64,000 nucleotides of DNA from Branchiostoma floridae (GCF_000003815.2 NC_049993.1:14552599-14616598); one strand, 5' to 3'; positions 35,614-47,493 are shown, counted from the stretch's first letter. Notes: a model not told the origin generated them from the letters alone. Made by a program: numbers and translations.

Positions 35614-35972
35614 TGTTACTGCTCCTCGCCGTCTGTTGTTTTGTTTATTTATTGTTTTTGCTGGTAAGATATATGCGAAAACACCGACGCGATCGCGCCG
35701 AACTTCCAAATATCAAATTGACCCGGAAGGACAAAGAGTATTAAAAGTAGCGCTTCATTTGGCTCTTCACTAGAGTTATGATAAGTCACTAATAATTTTT
35801 CTTCCTATTTGAATAATGCATAAATATTCTAAACAATATAAATACTTTTGTTGATAAAAAAAGGGTATATAACATCAATGCCATCTTCTGCTTTCTGTAC
35901 TTTATTCTTTATTTGTGCTACGAACTTGTGGTTACAAATCGTACGCTAAGTTTTTACAGCTGACCCACGAGA
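35614..35972. promoter_or_regulatory. Divergent intergenic region, probable bidirectional promoter
   Basis: Only 359 bp separate the start codons of GTF2F1 (minus, 35613) and the unknown gene (plus, 35973). A short head-to-head spacing of two housekeeping-type genes is typical of a shared promoter. No TATA or named element was identified with confidence. A CCGACGCGATCGCGCCGAAC GC-rich core is at about 35683-35702. Confidence 0.5.
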
Positions 35973-38572
35973 ATGGCGCGAAACGAGGAGAAACATTTCG
36001 GCAAGTTGAATCGTCTCATTCTGCAGAAACAGAGAGAAGGTAAAGAGGGAAAATAACCTCGGCTGGGTATTCATAAACTGTTGCTAGATAATATCATCAC
36101 CTAAAAGTTTCTCTTTTTTTATAGATCAACGTGTAGTATGTATTTTCATCAGTGTTGTTTGTAATTTTGGTCATTCCAATTAATTGCGTTCCGATATTCA
36201 GCATCATATTCTTGCTCTAAAGAATTTGCTACTCTCTTTTCGATATATAAACTCTGCATTCTGGGAGGCCATAACCCTTACTGTATACAAGTAAGCAAAT
36301 ATATTCACGAATGCTCACACCGTAGAACCGATAGTGTAAATGACATGCTAGACCGAAGGAGCTTTATTTAACCTTCTTGCTTGACCTAATATGTTGACTT
36401 AAAGCTATTATTCATACCTATAGATATCCATATATGTCTGTTTAGTTGTACTGTAAGCAGTTGTTATACATGTAGACCTTACGAAAGTCACTGTACTTTT
36501 GTCATGTCAATTAAGATTTCTGTAATCATAAAGCATTATAGGTAAAGGGTCGAAGTCTGCCATCCATGATCTTCTTGTTTTCTACCATTCCAGAAGAGAG
36601 ACAGAGGAACCCACCAAGGCCTAAACTGGTAAGTACATGTAAATTTAACTCCACCTACTAGTATATCCTTGGGGTAGCATATGTGCGTTCTTTAACAAAA
36701 TAGGGTCTAATAAGAGATATCAAGTTGACTTGATGAATTTACAATGTCAATGTACTTTGAGTCCTTCCCACAACAGATGGTGTAAAGTGAGTGCCTATCT
36801 CCATTTCAGTAGCCCTTGGCAACAAAACTTTGCATACTTTATGATCATTTATATCCGTTTTTTTTCAATTACGGTGTTATACATACTGTCAGCCACACAA
36901 GTGAGTGTGGCCCATGCAGGCTACTGAAATAGAGATAGGCGCCGCACTTTGCACCATCTGGTGCAGGAGTGACTTTCACTAACTTAAACTACTGATATAT
37001 GTAGGAGTATTACAATTGTTATATTTGTTTCCCTTCAGGGATCCCTTCACACAGCTGCTGAAGTTAAACGATGGATTCCCAGCATTCAGAAGGAGATCGA
37101 CTTCAACCTGAAGGTAGTTCATGATATATCCTTCTGTTCTACTGTTTACACTATTAATCACAGTCGATGTATCAGTTTGATAGTTGTTTCCATATATTGT
37201 ACCATGTACAAGTGTGTGATTGTGGAGCAATAACTTTCACCCTTTCAACCAAGTGAAAGTAAGCACTTAAACTTTGTGTGGAACATCTTTTCAGGTGAAA
37301 CATGAAGAGAAGGCCCCATTTTAGTGCAATTGATCCCAGATGACAATGGAAAAACCAAAATGGCTGCCGTATCTAGAATCTTTTTTTATACGTCTTTTAA
37401 AATGATTTTACAGCAATGTGCAGTTCCGCACTATCCCGAGAAGAAGATTGCAGAGTTTCAAGCAGAGGTGGACAGACTCCACTTCGAGTACAAACGGTTC
37501 GTACGCCGTCTCAAGGAGCTGGATCCCGGCTGTAAGGAAATACCATGGCAACCGCGGGCGTACAGCAAGAAAAGGGAGAGAGAAGAAGGTAAGGTTGTTA
37601 TGTTTTATTCATATGTATAGGGGAGGGAAATATTATATTTACCTGACACATTGGGGAAAATATTTACTTATCTACAGTGACAAAACGGTGTAGTATTGAT
37701 TTCTAACATAGGAATTTTCTTCAGCAAATTTGAGCTTAGGGGGCCTCTGTGCTAGAGGGAGGGGGGCTCTCTCCTGTGAACCTGTTTTCCATTAATTTTA
37801 CAAATGCATTTGAAGATGAAACAGTGGTGTGGCATGGAAGGAGGTAGTGTATTCTTTTTACAGTTACTGCAGATTCATATTCTGATTATAAAGTTTAAAA
37901 AACCAGCATGTTTGCGGAGTTTCTAGTATGTTTACTTTTACACATGATGTATGTCTATCACCGGTTGCCTGCTTCTTTGTCCTTTTGTCAGCTTAAAGCA
38001 TTTTTTGTGCAAAATTGTTCAATATCCAAGAAATTAAATTGTTGTGCCCTTAACTTGGGCTCGTCCTTTCAGATGTGACCCTCCCCAGTTTTAAGAAGAT
38101 TCACACGCCTGTACTTGAAGCCGAGTCATCTCATCCTTCATCCTCACTTGCTGAAAATACCACTGAATTCTTTGAGGAACCTTCATCCAACACCACGTCT
38201 TGTTATGCAGAAAATAGGGTCAAGAATTACAGGCATGAAGAGAGCAGTGACACAATGCCACCTTGCAGTTCGTCTATAGAACTGCAGGACAAGCCACTGG
38301 ACTTCAAAACTGTGCCGAGATTTGGTTTCAAACCTGACGCTTGTAGCTGGGAGGCAAAAGACGACATGTCTTCTACACTTAAGAAATGTTTATCTGCCCT
38401 ACCAAATTTATCTACTACGAGTCAAGACAGCTACAAGAAGAATAGACTTAATTATTCTGAAAGAAGGCAAGAAGCAGGGATGGACACCTCGTTGAAGGAT
38501 TCTAATTTGAGAAGACAAAGAAATGTCTTAGGACTTGATTATGAATCAGATTCATCATCAGATGAGATGTAA
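35973..38572 (+). CDS. Conserved-looking coiled-coil/charged protein of unknown function, 283 aa
   Basis: Five exons with GT/AG borders and consistent phase: 35973-36039, 36594-36628, 37039-37113, 37414-37588, 38073-38572 (852 nt, 283 aa plus stop). The protein begins MARNEEKHFGKLNRLILQK, then RPKLGSLHTAAEVKRWIPS, a helical segment (PEKKIAEFQAEVDRLHFEYK), and LDPGCKEIPWQPRAYSKKRE. The last exon is long, Ser/Thr-rich and low in complexity, ending GLDYESDSSSDEM. The first 120 residues look like a real folded or coiled-coil unit with clear exon structure. I do not recognise the family. The opening residues recall the splicing factor ISY1 (MARN.EK), but the rest does not match. The start is the first ATG after the divergent promoter. 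A degraded copy of its exon 2 lies at 47400-47493. Confidence 0.8.
36757..36976. mobile_element. MITE in an intron of the unknown gene
   Basis: The ends CAGATGGTGTAAAGTG..GCCTATCTCCATTTCAGTAGCC and its inverted complement (GGCTACTGAAATAGAGATAG) form arms of about 60 bp. No open frame. It lies between exons 2 and 3. Confidence 0.75.
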
Positions 38573-40379
38573 AGATTTTATTATACAACTTTATTTCATC
38601 AAGACTGCAAATAGGTTTTTAACATTTTCATGAGTAGTTTCATCATGTTCGTATTAAAGTCACTACATAACGATTCTTTGTATACAAAAAATGTTTTATG
38701 TACACCATTTTGGTGACCTTCTGTCACCTTCGTCTCAGTAATTGTGATTGGTTCACATTGCACTTTAGTTTCGTTGTTGTTAAGCTTACAGATGCCAAAC
38801 GTAAACTTACATTGATACACGTTAGCTCACTTTTTCCCGCGGGGTAACCTATATCCGTTTTGTTGCTAAGTAGGGTATCCAGAGATATCAAGTCAATAAA
38901 AGTTAGTTTCAAATTGTACTATTTTCAAAACATTTCCATTTGAAACCATGATCTGTCGACTTGATTTCCCTAAATACACTTTACTTAAAAGGAACGGATA
39001 AAGGTTACTAGTACCCTATGGATAAAGGTGAACTAGTAATATGCCAACCACATTCTGAAGGAGTGCATTATATAGTGTTTCATAGATGTTGCCATTACAT
39101 GTTGTAACAATTTTACAGTGCAGCATTGACTGAAAGTGAAGAGTGTCTTCTAAAAGTAGAAAATATTTGTTACACTGTTACTTGTCAACATCTAATATGT
39201 TATGCACAGAGCAATCTTGTGCCGCACAACAAGTCAAATTCATACAAATTAAAAGTTGAAAGAGCATTAAAGTTGTTATTCTCTTCCTGTATCTTTAGTT
39301 TGTCCTTACACCTTAGACAAGATATTAGACAAAAATGATCACCAAATTTCACGACTTCATCCCACGACAGTTGTAAGCAATGCCATAAAACATAGCATTG
39401 CATTTGAAAATAAAACATTCAAATAAGAAGCAATTGTACTGTAGTAGCAAACCTCTAGAATCGAATTATAACTTACAGAAAACTACACGTACACAAAGTA
39501 TGTAATATAAGGTCATAGACATCAATGTTCATATACTTTTGAACTTTAACAAGGGTCATCCTCAAACCCTTCTATAGTATAACTTTAAAACAATATAGAA
39601 AAATAGATAAATGAAGTTTTATATGTTGTTCAGACAACTTCAAGATACTTTACATGCCTTGGTAACACTAGATATCTTTCCTTTTACTACATACTATATG
39701 GTAAAATTAATTCTAAGAGATGACAATTTTTTTAATTACCACTTGATAATGAACAGAAGCAAAAATTTACTTTGAGATTGAATACGTGTATTTGAATCGC
39801 CAAATACTAGTAGTACAATTGACAACCACAGCTACCGTTGGTTATTAATTACACAGTCAACTTACAAGGGATTGTTCAATGCGTTTAGGTATAGGTTCAG
39901 TTTCGGACCTTCACCTAATAAACCTTAACTTCGTATCCCTGTTTGCGCATGTTTTTGTGTGCATCTGTTGTTTTAACGCACCTCACCACTCTTAGTCTAC
40001 CATTTACAGAAAAAATACACTTTATTAGTAGTGTTTTAGCATACGATTCTGTTCTGCAACTGCTAAAGCTACAGAAAAGGGGACCCTGCTGGACAGTTTA
40101 CTTTTTTACTTTCGGGTGTGACCCCTACTTGGCCCCGTTGGATACCCTGCGGCTCCGGTATAAATCTGAGTACGGCCAGACCCCGGGTTGATTTTAAGTC
40201 AGACTTAAAATCATTCCGGAAGATAGTAACAAACAGACGCCAGGACCTATCCACGGGGTACACGGAGGGTTGCACCCCGGCATCTTGCTGTCCACTTGGG
40301 CAGGCTTGTGGATTCGGATCAGAACAGTATAGTAGTCAGTACAGCAGTGGTGTCTGTGCACATGCATGTGTAGGTTTCA
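38573..40379. other. Intergenic
   Basis: Contains a MITE-B copy (38820-39038). The remainder is A/T-rich with no supported exon. Confidence 0.65.
38820..39038. mobile_element. MITE-B copy, 219 bp
   Basis: Left GTTAGCTCAC..CCCGCGGGGTAACCTATATC and right GGATAAAGGTGAACTAGTAA match, inverted, the family ends seen at 12585 and 62788. Inner part has CAGAGATATCAAGTC and AAGGAACGGATAAAGG. Confidence 0.8.
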
Positions 40380-42600
40380 GAGATTGCTGTCTAATAATGA
40401 CCATTGGGCACTACAACAGCTTTGGGGTTTGTGTTGAATTCACTGTTGCCATGAGACTGACCTAAGCCGTGCCTGATCATAACCACGTTGCACGACAACT
40501 GCTTTGGGGTTTTTGTTGGACTCATGTCAAAGCCTGAGCCTCACCCACAACTTCCTACATAAAATTCAACTTTGAGGCAGCCACACCTGTCTCGTGATAG
40601 AAGGTTCTTACATCCAAGCATTCAGTGGTAGCCTGATCCTGTCTGATCATGACCATTATTTACTAGCTTTGGGATTTGTGTTTTCGGTGATGGCTTGAGA
40701 CCGAAACTGCCAAGTGTGATTCTCACCACTGTACACTACTGTATCTGTGTTGTTTGCGTTGTATTCATTGCTGGTTTGAGACTAAAACTGCCAAGTGTGA
40801 TCCTGACCACTGTACACTACTGTATCTGTGCTGTTTGTGTCGAATTCAGTGTCGGCTTGAGACTGAAGTTGCCATGTGTGATCCTGACCACTGTACACTA
40901 CTGTATCTGTGCTGTTTGTGTCGAATTCAGTGTTGACTTGAGACTGAACTTGCCAAGTGTGGTCATGACCACTGTACATTACTGTAGCTGTGCTGTTTGT
41001 GTTGGTTTCAGTGTTGGCTTGAGACTGAACTTGCCTGGAAGTGTGACCGTGACCACTGTACACTACTATCTGTGCTGTTTGTGTCAAATTCAATGTCTGC
41101 TTGAGACTGAACTTGCCAAGTGTGGTCATGACCACTGTACACTATTGTATTTGTGCTGTTTGTGTCGGATTCAGTGTTGGCTTGAGATTGAACCTGCCAA
41201 GTGTGATCAAGACCACTGTACACTACTGTATCTGTGCTGTTTGTGTCGAATTCAGTGTCGGCTTGAGACTGATCATGAACTTGCCAAGTGTGGTCATGAC
41301 CACTGTACATTACTGTATCTGTGCTGTTTGTGTTGGTTTCAGTGTTGGCTTGAGACTGAACTTGCCAAGTGTGGTCATGACCACTGTACACTACTGTAGC
41401 TGTGCTGTTTGTGTCGAATTCAGTGTCGGCTTGAGACTGATCATGAACTTGCCAAGTGTGGTCATGACCACTGTACACTACTGTATCTGTGCTGTTTGTG
41501 TTGGTTTCAGTGTTGGCTTGAGACTGAACTTGCCAAGTGTGATCTTGACCACTGTACACTACTGTATCTGTGGTGTTTGTGTTGGTTTCAGTGATGGTCT
41601 GAGAGTGAACTTGCCAGGTGTGGTCATCGCCACTGTACACAAGTGTATCTGTGCTGTTTGTGTCGGATTCAGTGCTGGTCTGAGACTGGTCCCGCCCTAT
41701 CTGAATCTGGCCACTGGTAAGTACAGTAGCAGTGGTGTTGGTGTTGGCCTGAGACTGACCCTGCCCTGTCTGATCATGACCAATGTGTACTACAACAGCT
41801 TTAGGGTTTGTGTTTGACTCAGTGTTGGCTTGAGTCTCACCCATAACTTCGTACATGTAATTAACCTTTGAGGCAGTCACCACTGTGTTTTGGTATAACT
41901 TTCTTACATCCGAACAATTAGTGGTTGCCTGAATCTGGCCACTGGTCAGTACAGCAGCAGTGGTATTGGTGTTGTCCTGAGACTGACCATGCCCTGTCTG
42001 ATCATGACCAATGTGTACTACAACAGCTTTAGGGTTTGTGTTTGAATCAGTGTTGGCTTGAGTCTCACCCATAGCTTCGTACATGTAATTAACCTTTGAG
42101 GCAGTCACCACTGCGTTCTGGTATAACTTTCTTACTTCCGAACAATTAGTGGTTGCCTGAACCTGGCCCTGTCCTGTCTTATCATGACCACTGGTCACTA
42201 CAGCTTTAGGGTTTGTGTTGGATTCAGTGATGGCCTGAGATTGGCCCATAGCTTCATGCAGATAAATCAGTTTTGGAGCAGTCGCCGATTTGTTGATACA
42301 TTGATTTCTTACATACAATGTTTTGGTAATGGCATGAGACTGGGCCTGCATTGTCTGATCATAACCACTGTGTACGTCAACAGCTGTGGTGTTCGGGATG
42401 GGTTCATCGAAGGACTGAGACTGGCCTAAGCTTGTTTGATCATGACCAGTGGTCATTTCAGCCATTGTGGTGCTTGCGATGGATTCAGATTTGGTCTGAG
42501 ACTGACCTAACCCTGTTTGATCATGGCCACTGGTCATTTCAGCTGTTGTAGTGTTTGTCGTGGATACAGTGATTGCCTGACACTGACTTGTCTGATGATG
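40380..42600 (-). repeat. Tandem 81-bp (27-codon) repeat array in the receptor tail and beyond
   Basis: The unit on the minus strand encodes a variant of SGHDHTWQVQSQANTETNTNSTDTVVY. At least ten well-preserved copies lie within the receptor frame. Copies continue for roughly 300 bp past its stop in another frame (about 40690-41080), with more degraded traces to about 40380. Some copies carry an extra HDQ triplet. Confidence 0.88.
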
Positions 42601-44121
42601 ACCATTGTCTGTCACAGCAAACGTCGGATATATATTGTTAAAAACAAATTTTGACTTTGGGCCTGAAGGACAACAATTTTTCTTTACCTTGCACCATACG
42701 ACAAGAATGATGGTGACAGGGATAGTTACTATTGCAATGGCAACTGCGACTGGTGAAAAGATAACAGACAGACTGGGACCGGAGCGATGGGAAGGACCAG
42801 TGATAGGAAATAGAATTAAAGTTGGTTGAACGATTACAATCTCTTTTGCTAGCACTTTCCTTTGATTGTTATTGGATGGTGCTGTGGAAAATACAGAGTC
42901 AGAATTGCGTTCAAAGTACCAGTGATAGCGAGAGGTGACTGTGCACATATCACAGCTGCTTTGGACTGCAGATGTGGTGGGTGAGGCTTGGTTACGAACT
43001 GACAGTGTAGCAAACTTTGGGTTTAAAGGATTTGATGTAGGGTTATTGTTAGTTTTAGTGGCGCTGAATGCAGAAGATATTGGCACTACAGATGAGGTGA
43101 ATAAGGCTTGGTTACCAACTGGCAAAGTGGCAATAGTGGAGCCTAAACTCGTTGATGTTGGGCTATTGTTCCCCTCAGTTGTGGTAAATAGTGGGATAGT
43201 TGACACATCAACTGGTGTTGTTGATTCTGTTGTCATTGTGTGTTTACAGATTTGACCATTGAGGTCAGCATCTTTCAGCTTTTGCCCGACGAGACGGATA
43301 GACACGTCGTTGTCCCTCAGGTCCAAAATGCTTAGATTTGAGAACGAACCTGACTGGATATGACGTATCTTGTTGCAGCTCAGGTACAACAATTTGAGCT
43401 CGGGTAGGTTTGAAAATGTGTCTGATTGGATGCTAGTTATCTTGTTCTCGAGTAGGTACAACGTAGCAAGCTTGGGTAGGTTTGAGAATATACCTGGCTG
43501 GATCTCTGTTAACTGGTTGGAATTCAGAACCAAAGATTTGAGTTGGAGTAAATTTGAGAATGCATGAGACTGAATACTGGTTATCTTGTTATACTCCAGC
43601 CTCAACCTTTTGAGTAAGGGTAGATTTGAGAATACATGAGACTGAATACTGGTTATCTTGTTATACGGCAGCTCCAACCAGTTTAGCTGGGGTAGATTTG
43701 AAAATGTACCTTTTTGTATGTTAAGTATTCTATTACCGTACAGGATCAAACGTTGCAGCTTGGGTAGATTTTCGAATGCACCTGGTTCGATGTGACGAAT
43801 CTTGTTGGAAAACAATGACAATTGTTTGAGCTTGGGTAGATCCGAGAATGTACCTGACAGGATGTAAGTTAATTGGTTTTTCTGTAAGTGCAACTCTTGG
43901 AGCTCGGGCAGGTTTGAAAATGTAGCAGGAGGAATATCACTTATCTTGTTATCTACAAAAGTGACTGTGGAGATGGACGTTGGGATGCGCCGTGGGAGCC
44001 TGGTGACGCCCAGTCCTACGCATACGCAATTTGCTATGCAGCTACAGTCAGCTTCAAGCATGTTCAGTTCTTTCAGAATGATAAGGAGAAAGATCAGCAT
44101 GTGTTGCAGCTTTTTCCCCAT
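41008..44121 (-). CDS. Leucine-rich-repeat transmembrane receptor with 27-residue cytoplasmic repeats, 1037 aa
   Basis: Single open frame. Residues 1-24 form a signal peptide (MLIFLLIILK core), and 26-35 a cysteine cluster like an LRR N-cap (DCSCIANCVC). Residues about 50-270 hold nine or ten 24-residue LRRs with the pattern L.L..N.I..I....FSNLP. I see no LRR C-cap. Residues 295-390 are Thr/Ser-rich. One membrane helix spans about 452-476 (FSPVAVAIAIVTIPVTIILV) and is followed by KVKKNCC. The tail from about 505 is a repeat array with motifs such as SGHDQTGLGQSQ and later NSTDTVVYSGHDHTWQVQ, giving many evenly spaced tyrosines. The last about 15 residues (from SSVQW) leave the repeat consensus because of a 2-base loss at about 41070. 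An acceptor-like TCTTTTAG just upstream of the ATG suggests an intron in the 5' UTR. Amphioxus genomes are rich in LRR receptors. Ligand and pathway unknown; an immune role is only a guess. Confidence 0.85.
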   Translation of the reverse strand: MGKKLQHMLIFLLIILKELNMLEADCSCIANCVCVGLGVTRLPRRIPTSISTVTFVDNKISDIPPATFSNLPELQELHLQKNQLTYILSGTFSDLPKLKQLSLFSNKIRHIEPGAFENLPKLQRLILYGNRILNIQKGTFSNLPQLNWLELPYNKITSIQSHVFSNLPLLKRLRLEYNKITSIQSHAFSNLLQLKSLVLNSNQLTEIQPGIFSNLPKLATLYLLENKITSIQSDTFSNLPELKLLYLSCNKIRHIQSGSFSNLSILDLRDNDVSIRLVGQKLKDADLNGQICKHTMTTESTTPVDVSTIPLFTTTEGNNSPTSTSLGSTIATLPVGNQALFTSSVVPISSAFSATKTNNNPTSNPLNPKFATLSVRNQASPTTSAVQSSCDMCTVTSRYHWYFERNSDSVFSTAPSNNNQRKVLAKEIVIVQPTLILFPITGPSHRSGPSLSVIFSPVAVAIAIVTIPVTIILVVWCKVKKNCCPSGPKSKFVFNNIYPTFAVTDNGHHQTSQCQAITVSTTNTTTAEMTSGHDQTGLGQSQTKSESIASTTMAEMTTGHDQTSLGQSQSFDEPIPNTTAVDVHSGYDQTMQAQSHAITKTLYVRNQCINKSATAPKLIYLHEAMGQSQAITESNTNPKAVVTSGHDKTGQGQVQATTNCSEVRKLYQNAVVTASKVNYMYEAMGETQANTDSNTNPKAVVVHIGHDQTGHGQSQDNTNTTAAVLTSGQIQATTNCSDVRKLYQNTVVTASKVNYMYEVMGETQANTESNTNPKAVVVHIGHDQTGQGQSQANTNTTATVLTSGQIQIGRDQSQTSTESDTNSTDTLVYSGDDHTWQVHSQTITETNTNTTDTVVYSGQDHTWQVQSQANTETNTNSTDTVVYSGHDHTWQVHDQSQADTEFDTNSTATVVYSGHDHTWQVQSQANTETNTNSTDTVMYSGHDHTWQVHDQSQADTEFDTNSTDTVVYSGLDHTWQVQSQANTESDTNSTNTIVYSGHDHTWQVQSQADIEFDTNSTDSSVQWSRSHFQASSVSSQH

Positions 44122-44214
44122 GTTGGCCCTCGACCTAAAAGATAAGACCTATACAAGTCAATCACACCTGTCAAAGGTGCACACACACAAACATATCCAA
44201 AGTCGTGATTAGGG

Positions 44215-44400
44215 ACCTGAGAAGTCAGTGCGCCGAATGTTGGACCAATTCAAAAATGAATAGATTATATTGGCAGGTGTTCGCGGTTTTTTTTACAGAT
44301 CCAACAAAAGAACAATAGCTAAGTAGGGGAGAGTCGATAGGCATTTTACCAGGTTTCTACAGTCAAACAGAAAAACGGAGGCAGTTAAAAGTGAAGAACC
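44215..44400. mobile_element. Partial MITE-A copy
   Basis: GTTGGACCAATTCAAAAATG, GGCAGGTGTTCGCGGTTTT and GCATTTTACCAGGTTTCTAC match interior blocks of MITE-A. Both ends are missing. Confidence 0.55.
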
Positions 44401-44789
44401 GGATAGCTGTAGTGCTGATTAACGGAGGCGTGCAGTTTGTAGTGTTGAGTAACAAGACTCTTCTCTGCTGTCAGGCATTTGCACGTAGAAAAATTTAACT
44501 TCTTATGCCACTGGAAGATCTGCCTGGAAATAAGTAGAAGAACCCAACACCTACTGTATTATTAAATGTATCTTGGAAACGGCCGAAAATTGATGCACGC
44601 GCGGGTGGCATACATATGACCAAATAAAGCATTGAACAAAACCTGAAGTTGTTTTGACCGGTTGAGCTCATACCACACTGTAATCATTAGGCGTTCGTTT
44701 GTTAACTGTCTCATTAGATATAGCCAGAGAGTAGATAATATTTTTGGCCCGAAAATGTAGTACAATGTCAGGTTGGACGGGGCTTTGGG

Positions 44790-45475
44790 ACCTGCATACA
44801 TCGGCCGATGGCTAACATTTGAATGTTCGGTGATTGAGAGGACACCAATCGCACTGCTGCCTAATATAAGAAACTTGAAGAAGTACGGACTTGACATGTG
44901 TGATCTTATACCAATTTACATTGGTTTTGTATGGCCACGTCTGGAGTACGTATACGCGTATGCATGTATAGTCTGGCACCCGGGACTGTCCAGATATCTA
45001 TAAGCGAAGATTGAGAGTGTCCAGAAGAGAGCTCTTGGGATCATACTGGGACCAGAGTACGTCACCTATGAGTCTGCTCTGCGCATAACAGGCCGCAGTC
45101 GTCTGGACTCTATAAGGGGCATCCTATGTCTTAGATATGCGCAATCTCTTGCAAGATACTATAGCAGATACAGTTCATGGCTCCCATCGCTGCGGGGGAT
45201 GTCCACCACAGAACCTGAAGAAATGATGTCAGCTTCACTAATTTCAAAAGTAGGACGTCCCGGTTTAGTAACAGCACTCTTTTTTTTGCGTCAGACTCCT
45301 CAATGAAAACTTGTAGTGTTTTAAGAATCGGGCATGTTAGTGTAACGAATTTAATATGTTGTATCTACGTACGTATATCGTTAATGTGAAGAGAACAACG
45401 CGGCACAAAAATTACAATTCAGCCCTTATGCTGCAACACTTTTTAATCTAATAAACCATTTCATCATCATCAATG
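44790..45475 (+). mobile_element. 3' fragment of a second non-LTR retrotransposon
   Basis: Plus-strand reading gives RT C-terminal signatures with in-frame stops: IPIYIGFVWPRLEY, ACIVWHPGLSRYL, then KIESVQKRALGIILGPEY. It ends near an ATCATCATCA tail at about 45460-45472. Its sequence differs from the fragment at 34416-35190, so it belongs to another lineage. Confidence 0.75.
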
Positions 45476-46618
45476 TACTTTTGGGCTTGCAAAATCGACG
45501 GGCGAGCTAATTTCTCAATGTGTTTTGAACCTACCCTGGGTAATCAACAGTCTGAGACTGCCTATTGGCATATTAGCAAGCACGAATGTTTATTTGTGAT
45601 TCGGGAAAGGGGCTATGAATTGTTTTCGTCATCTTCTTCATTTGACTTTTCTTAAAAAATCATATGCACACGCAGAAAAAAAAACAATTTACAAATGTAC
45701 GATGAAGGCTGTGCATTATCGTGCATTGATGTATACGTAGTTTAATATAAAACAAGATTTCTCATAAGGCAATGTGCTCATATTGTGTACTGTTTCAGTC
45801 ATACTTATAAAACGGCTTAATTGTCTGGTTTGGTCAGTTTGAATATTTATGAAAAACAAGTTGTTTACTCCCCGATGTTCAGTCTATGTAACTTTCACGT
45901 GCACAAAAAAAACAAAACAAAACAAAAACAGCCCCGTCGGAAGACTGCAAGGGAGTCTACCGGGGAGATCAGTGGCCCTGATTGTCTAGGGTAGGGAGCG
46001 CTGATTCTCGATTTCATATCAATGCTGGACCAGGAGAACGCACCTTTCGCAAACTTTCGGAGCGGCGGTGTTGATTCCTTTGTTTTTTTTTTGTGGGGGG
46101 GGGGGGGATTCATTTTCAACATGGGGCGAGGTTTCCTATACTCTTGGCTCCCGACCAATCCCCTTCCCCGGCATAGAAAACCTTATAGGCCATGTTAAAA
46201 TTCGCAAATCAGCGGGCAAACATTAAATACCGAATCTCCGAAAGTCTGTGAAGAAGGCTATTACGTATACACATGGCGAGGATACTGTGCAGTTGCACGA
46301 ATAGCTATGGAATATTCAACCTAAGGTCCCTATCTATGGGCGTGATTTCATTTCATTTTAAGATTTGGACCCCAAGTTGCTGGTACATGGTACTAACTTA
46401 CCAAATGCGGTAAAATGATTTGTTTGGTGGTTATTGAATTTCGAAGTAGGAAGGGAAACTAATGACATTTTCACAATGTACGCGAAAGAAAACATTTAGA
46501 CCAGCCTTTAATGTTAATTTAAAAAAGGAAGAAAAAATTCAAGTGTATGGTGTCAGTTAACAACAAATACTGACACAGTTTAGGCAAACTTGAACCCTTT
46601 TTATCTTTTGTGGAGCAA

Positions 46619-46703
46619 CACTATTCTCCAAGCAGAGGTTGAGTCGCGGAGATATAGTAGTAGTCAGGATTTTTACCGGCTCGCCCCTGCTTGGAGAATA
46701 GTG
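46619..46703. mobile_element. 85-bp palindromic mini-element
   Basis: CACTATTCTCCAAGCAG at the left end and its complement CTGCTTGGAGAATAGTG at the right end. The GAGTCGCGGAGATATAGTAG core lies between. Confidence 0.7.
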
Positions 46704-47399
46704 TATACGTAACACGCCAACTTCAAAGGATACACATTGTATGTATGCACATTGTAGCTTCGCATGAAAAATACTCAAACTTACCTTTTCAACTAGTGAA
46801 AATATCTTTAGTTGGAACTTCTGGCGGTGACAATTACAAAGAAGGTTCTACAGTCAGTCGTTTGGCAGCAGTCGACGTGGTTGTCTGTAGTGGGACCCCT
46901 CCGTAGCCGTTCGTAACAGCGTGGCAAACAAGAGTAGACGTGCACATGGCTTATATGATATAATGGTTGTTGATTGTCTGACTCAAGCTTCATGAATATT
47001 TAAATTTATCAATCGTGATGTTGTTAATTTTTACTATACTCTTATATGCTAGTATTCTTATATGAACAATCTGAATCATTTCGCTATTATCAACATTTCA
47101 TTACGGATTAAAACAACATATGCGTAAAATCTGAATTAAAGAAATTGAATAGTATATGTTTGCAGTACTTGAATGTATAACTTTTACACATTTGTATGCG
47201 GTTGTGTAAATTGTCTGATATAGGATATTATTTGAATATTAACATTTTCCAAGTTGTTTACTCTCCGTTGCTTTTTACTGTTCTTGCTAGTAAGGCTTAG
47301 CTTATTACCTAGATGTCTAACCTTCAAAACTTGGGGAGGTGAAGGGGGGGGGGGGGGCTATGTTGAGGATGTTTATGATTAATTAAGAATTGCAAATAA

Positions 47400-47493
47400 C
47401 TTAAGGTAAGGGGTCAAAGTCTGCTATTACTAATTGTCTTGTTTTCTACCACAACAGAAGAGAGGAAACCACCAAGGTCTAAAAATATAAACC
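47400..47493 (+). pseudogene. Degraded copy of exon 2 region of the unknown gene (36540-36628)
   Basis: GGTAAGGGGTCAAAGTCTGC, TCTTGTTTTCTACCA, CAGAAGAGAG and CCACCAAGG follow each other in the same order as at 36540-36628, with a small internal deletion. It copies the intron end plus exon, so it arose by DNA duplication rather than from mRNA. No functional frame. Confidence 0.75.

Noticed and set aside
40695-41817. Two plus-strand open frames of 234 and 238 codons
   Set aside because: They are antisense readings of the 81-bp repeat array in the LRR receptor tail; the period is a multiple of three, so the antisense frame stays open by chance.
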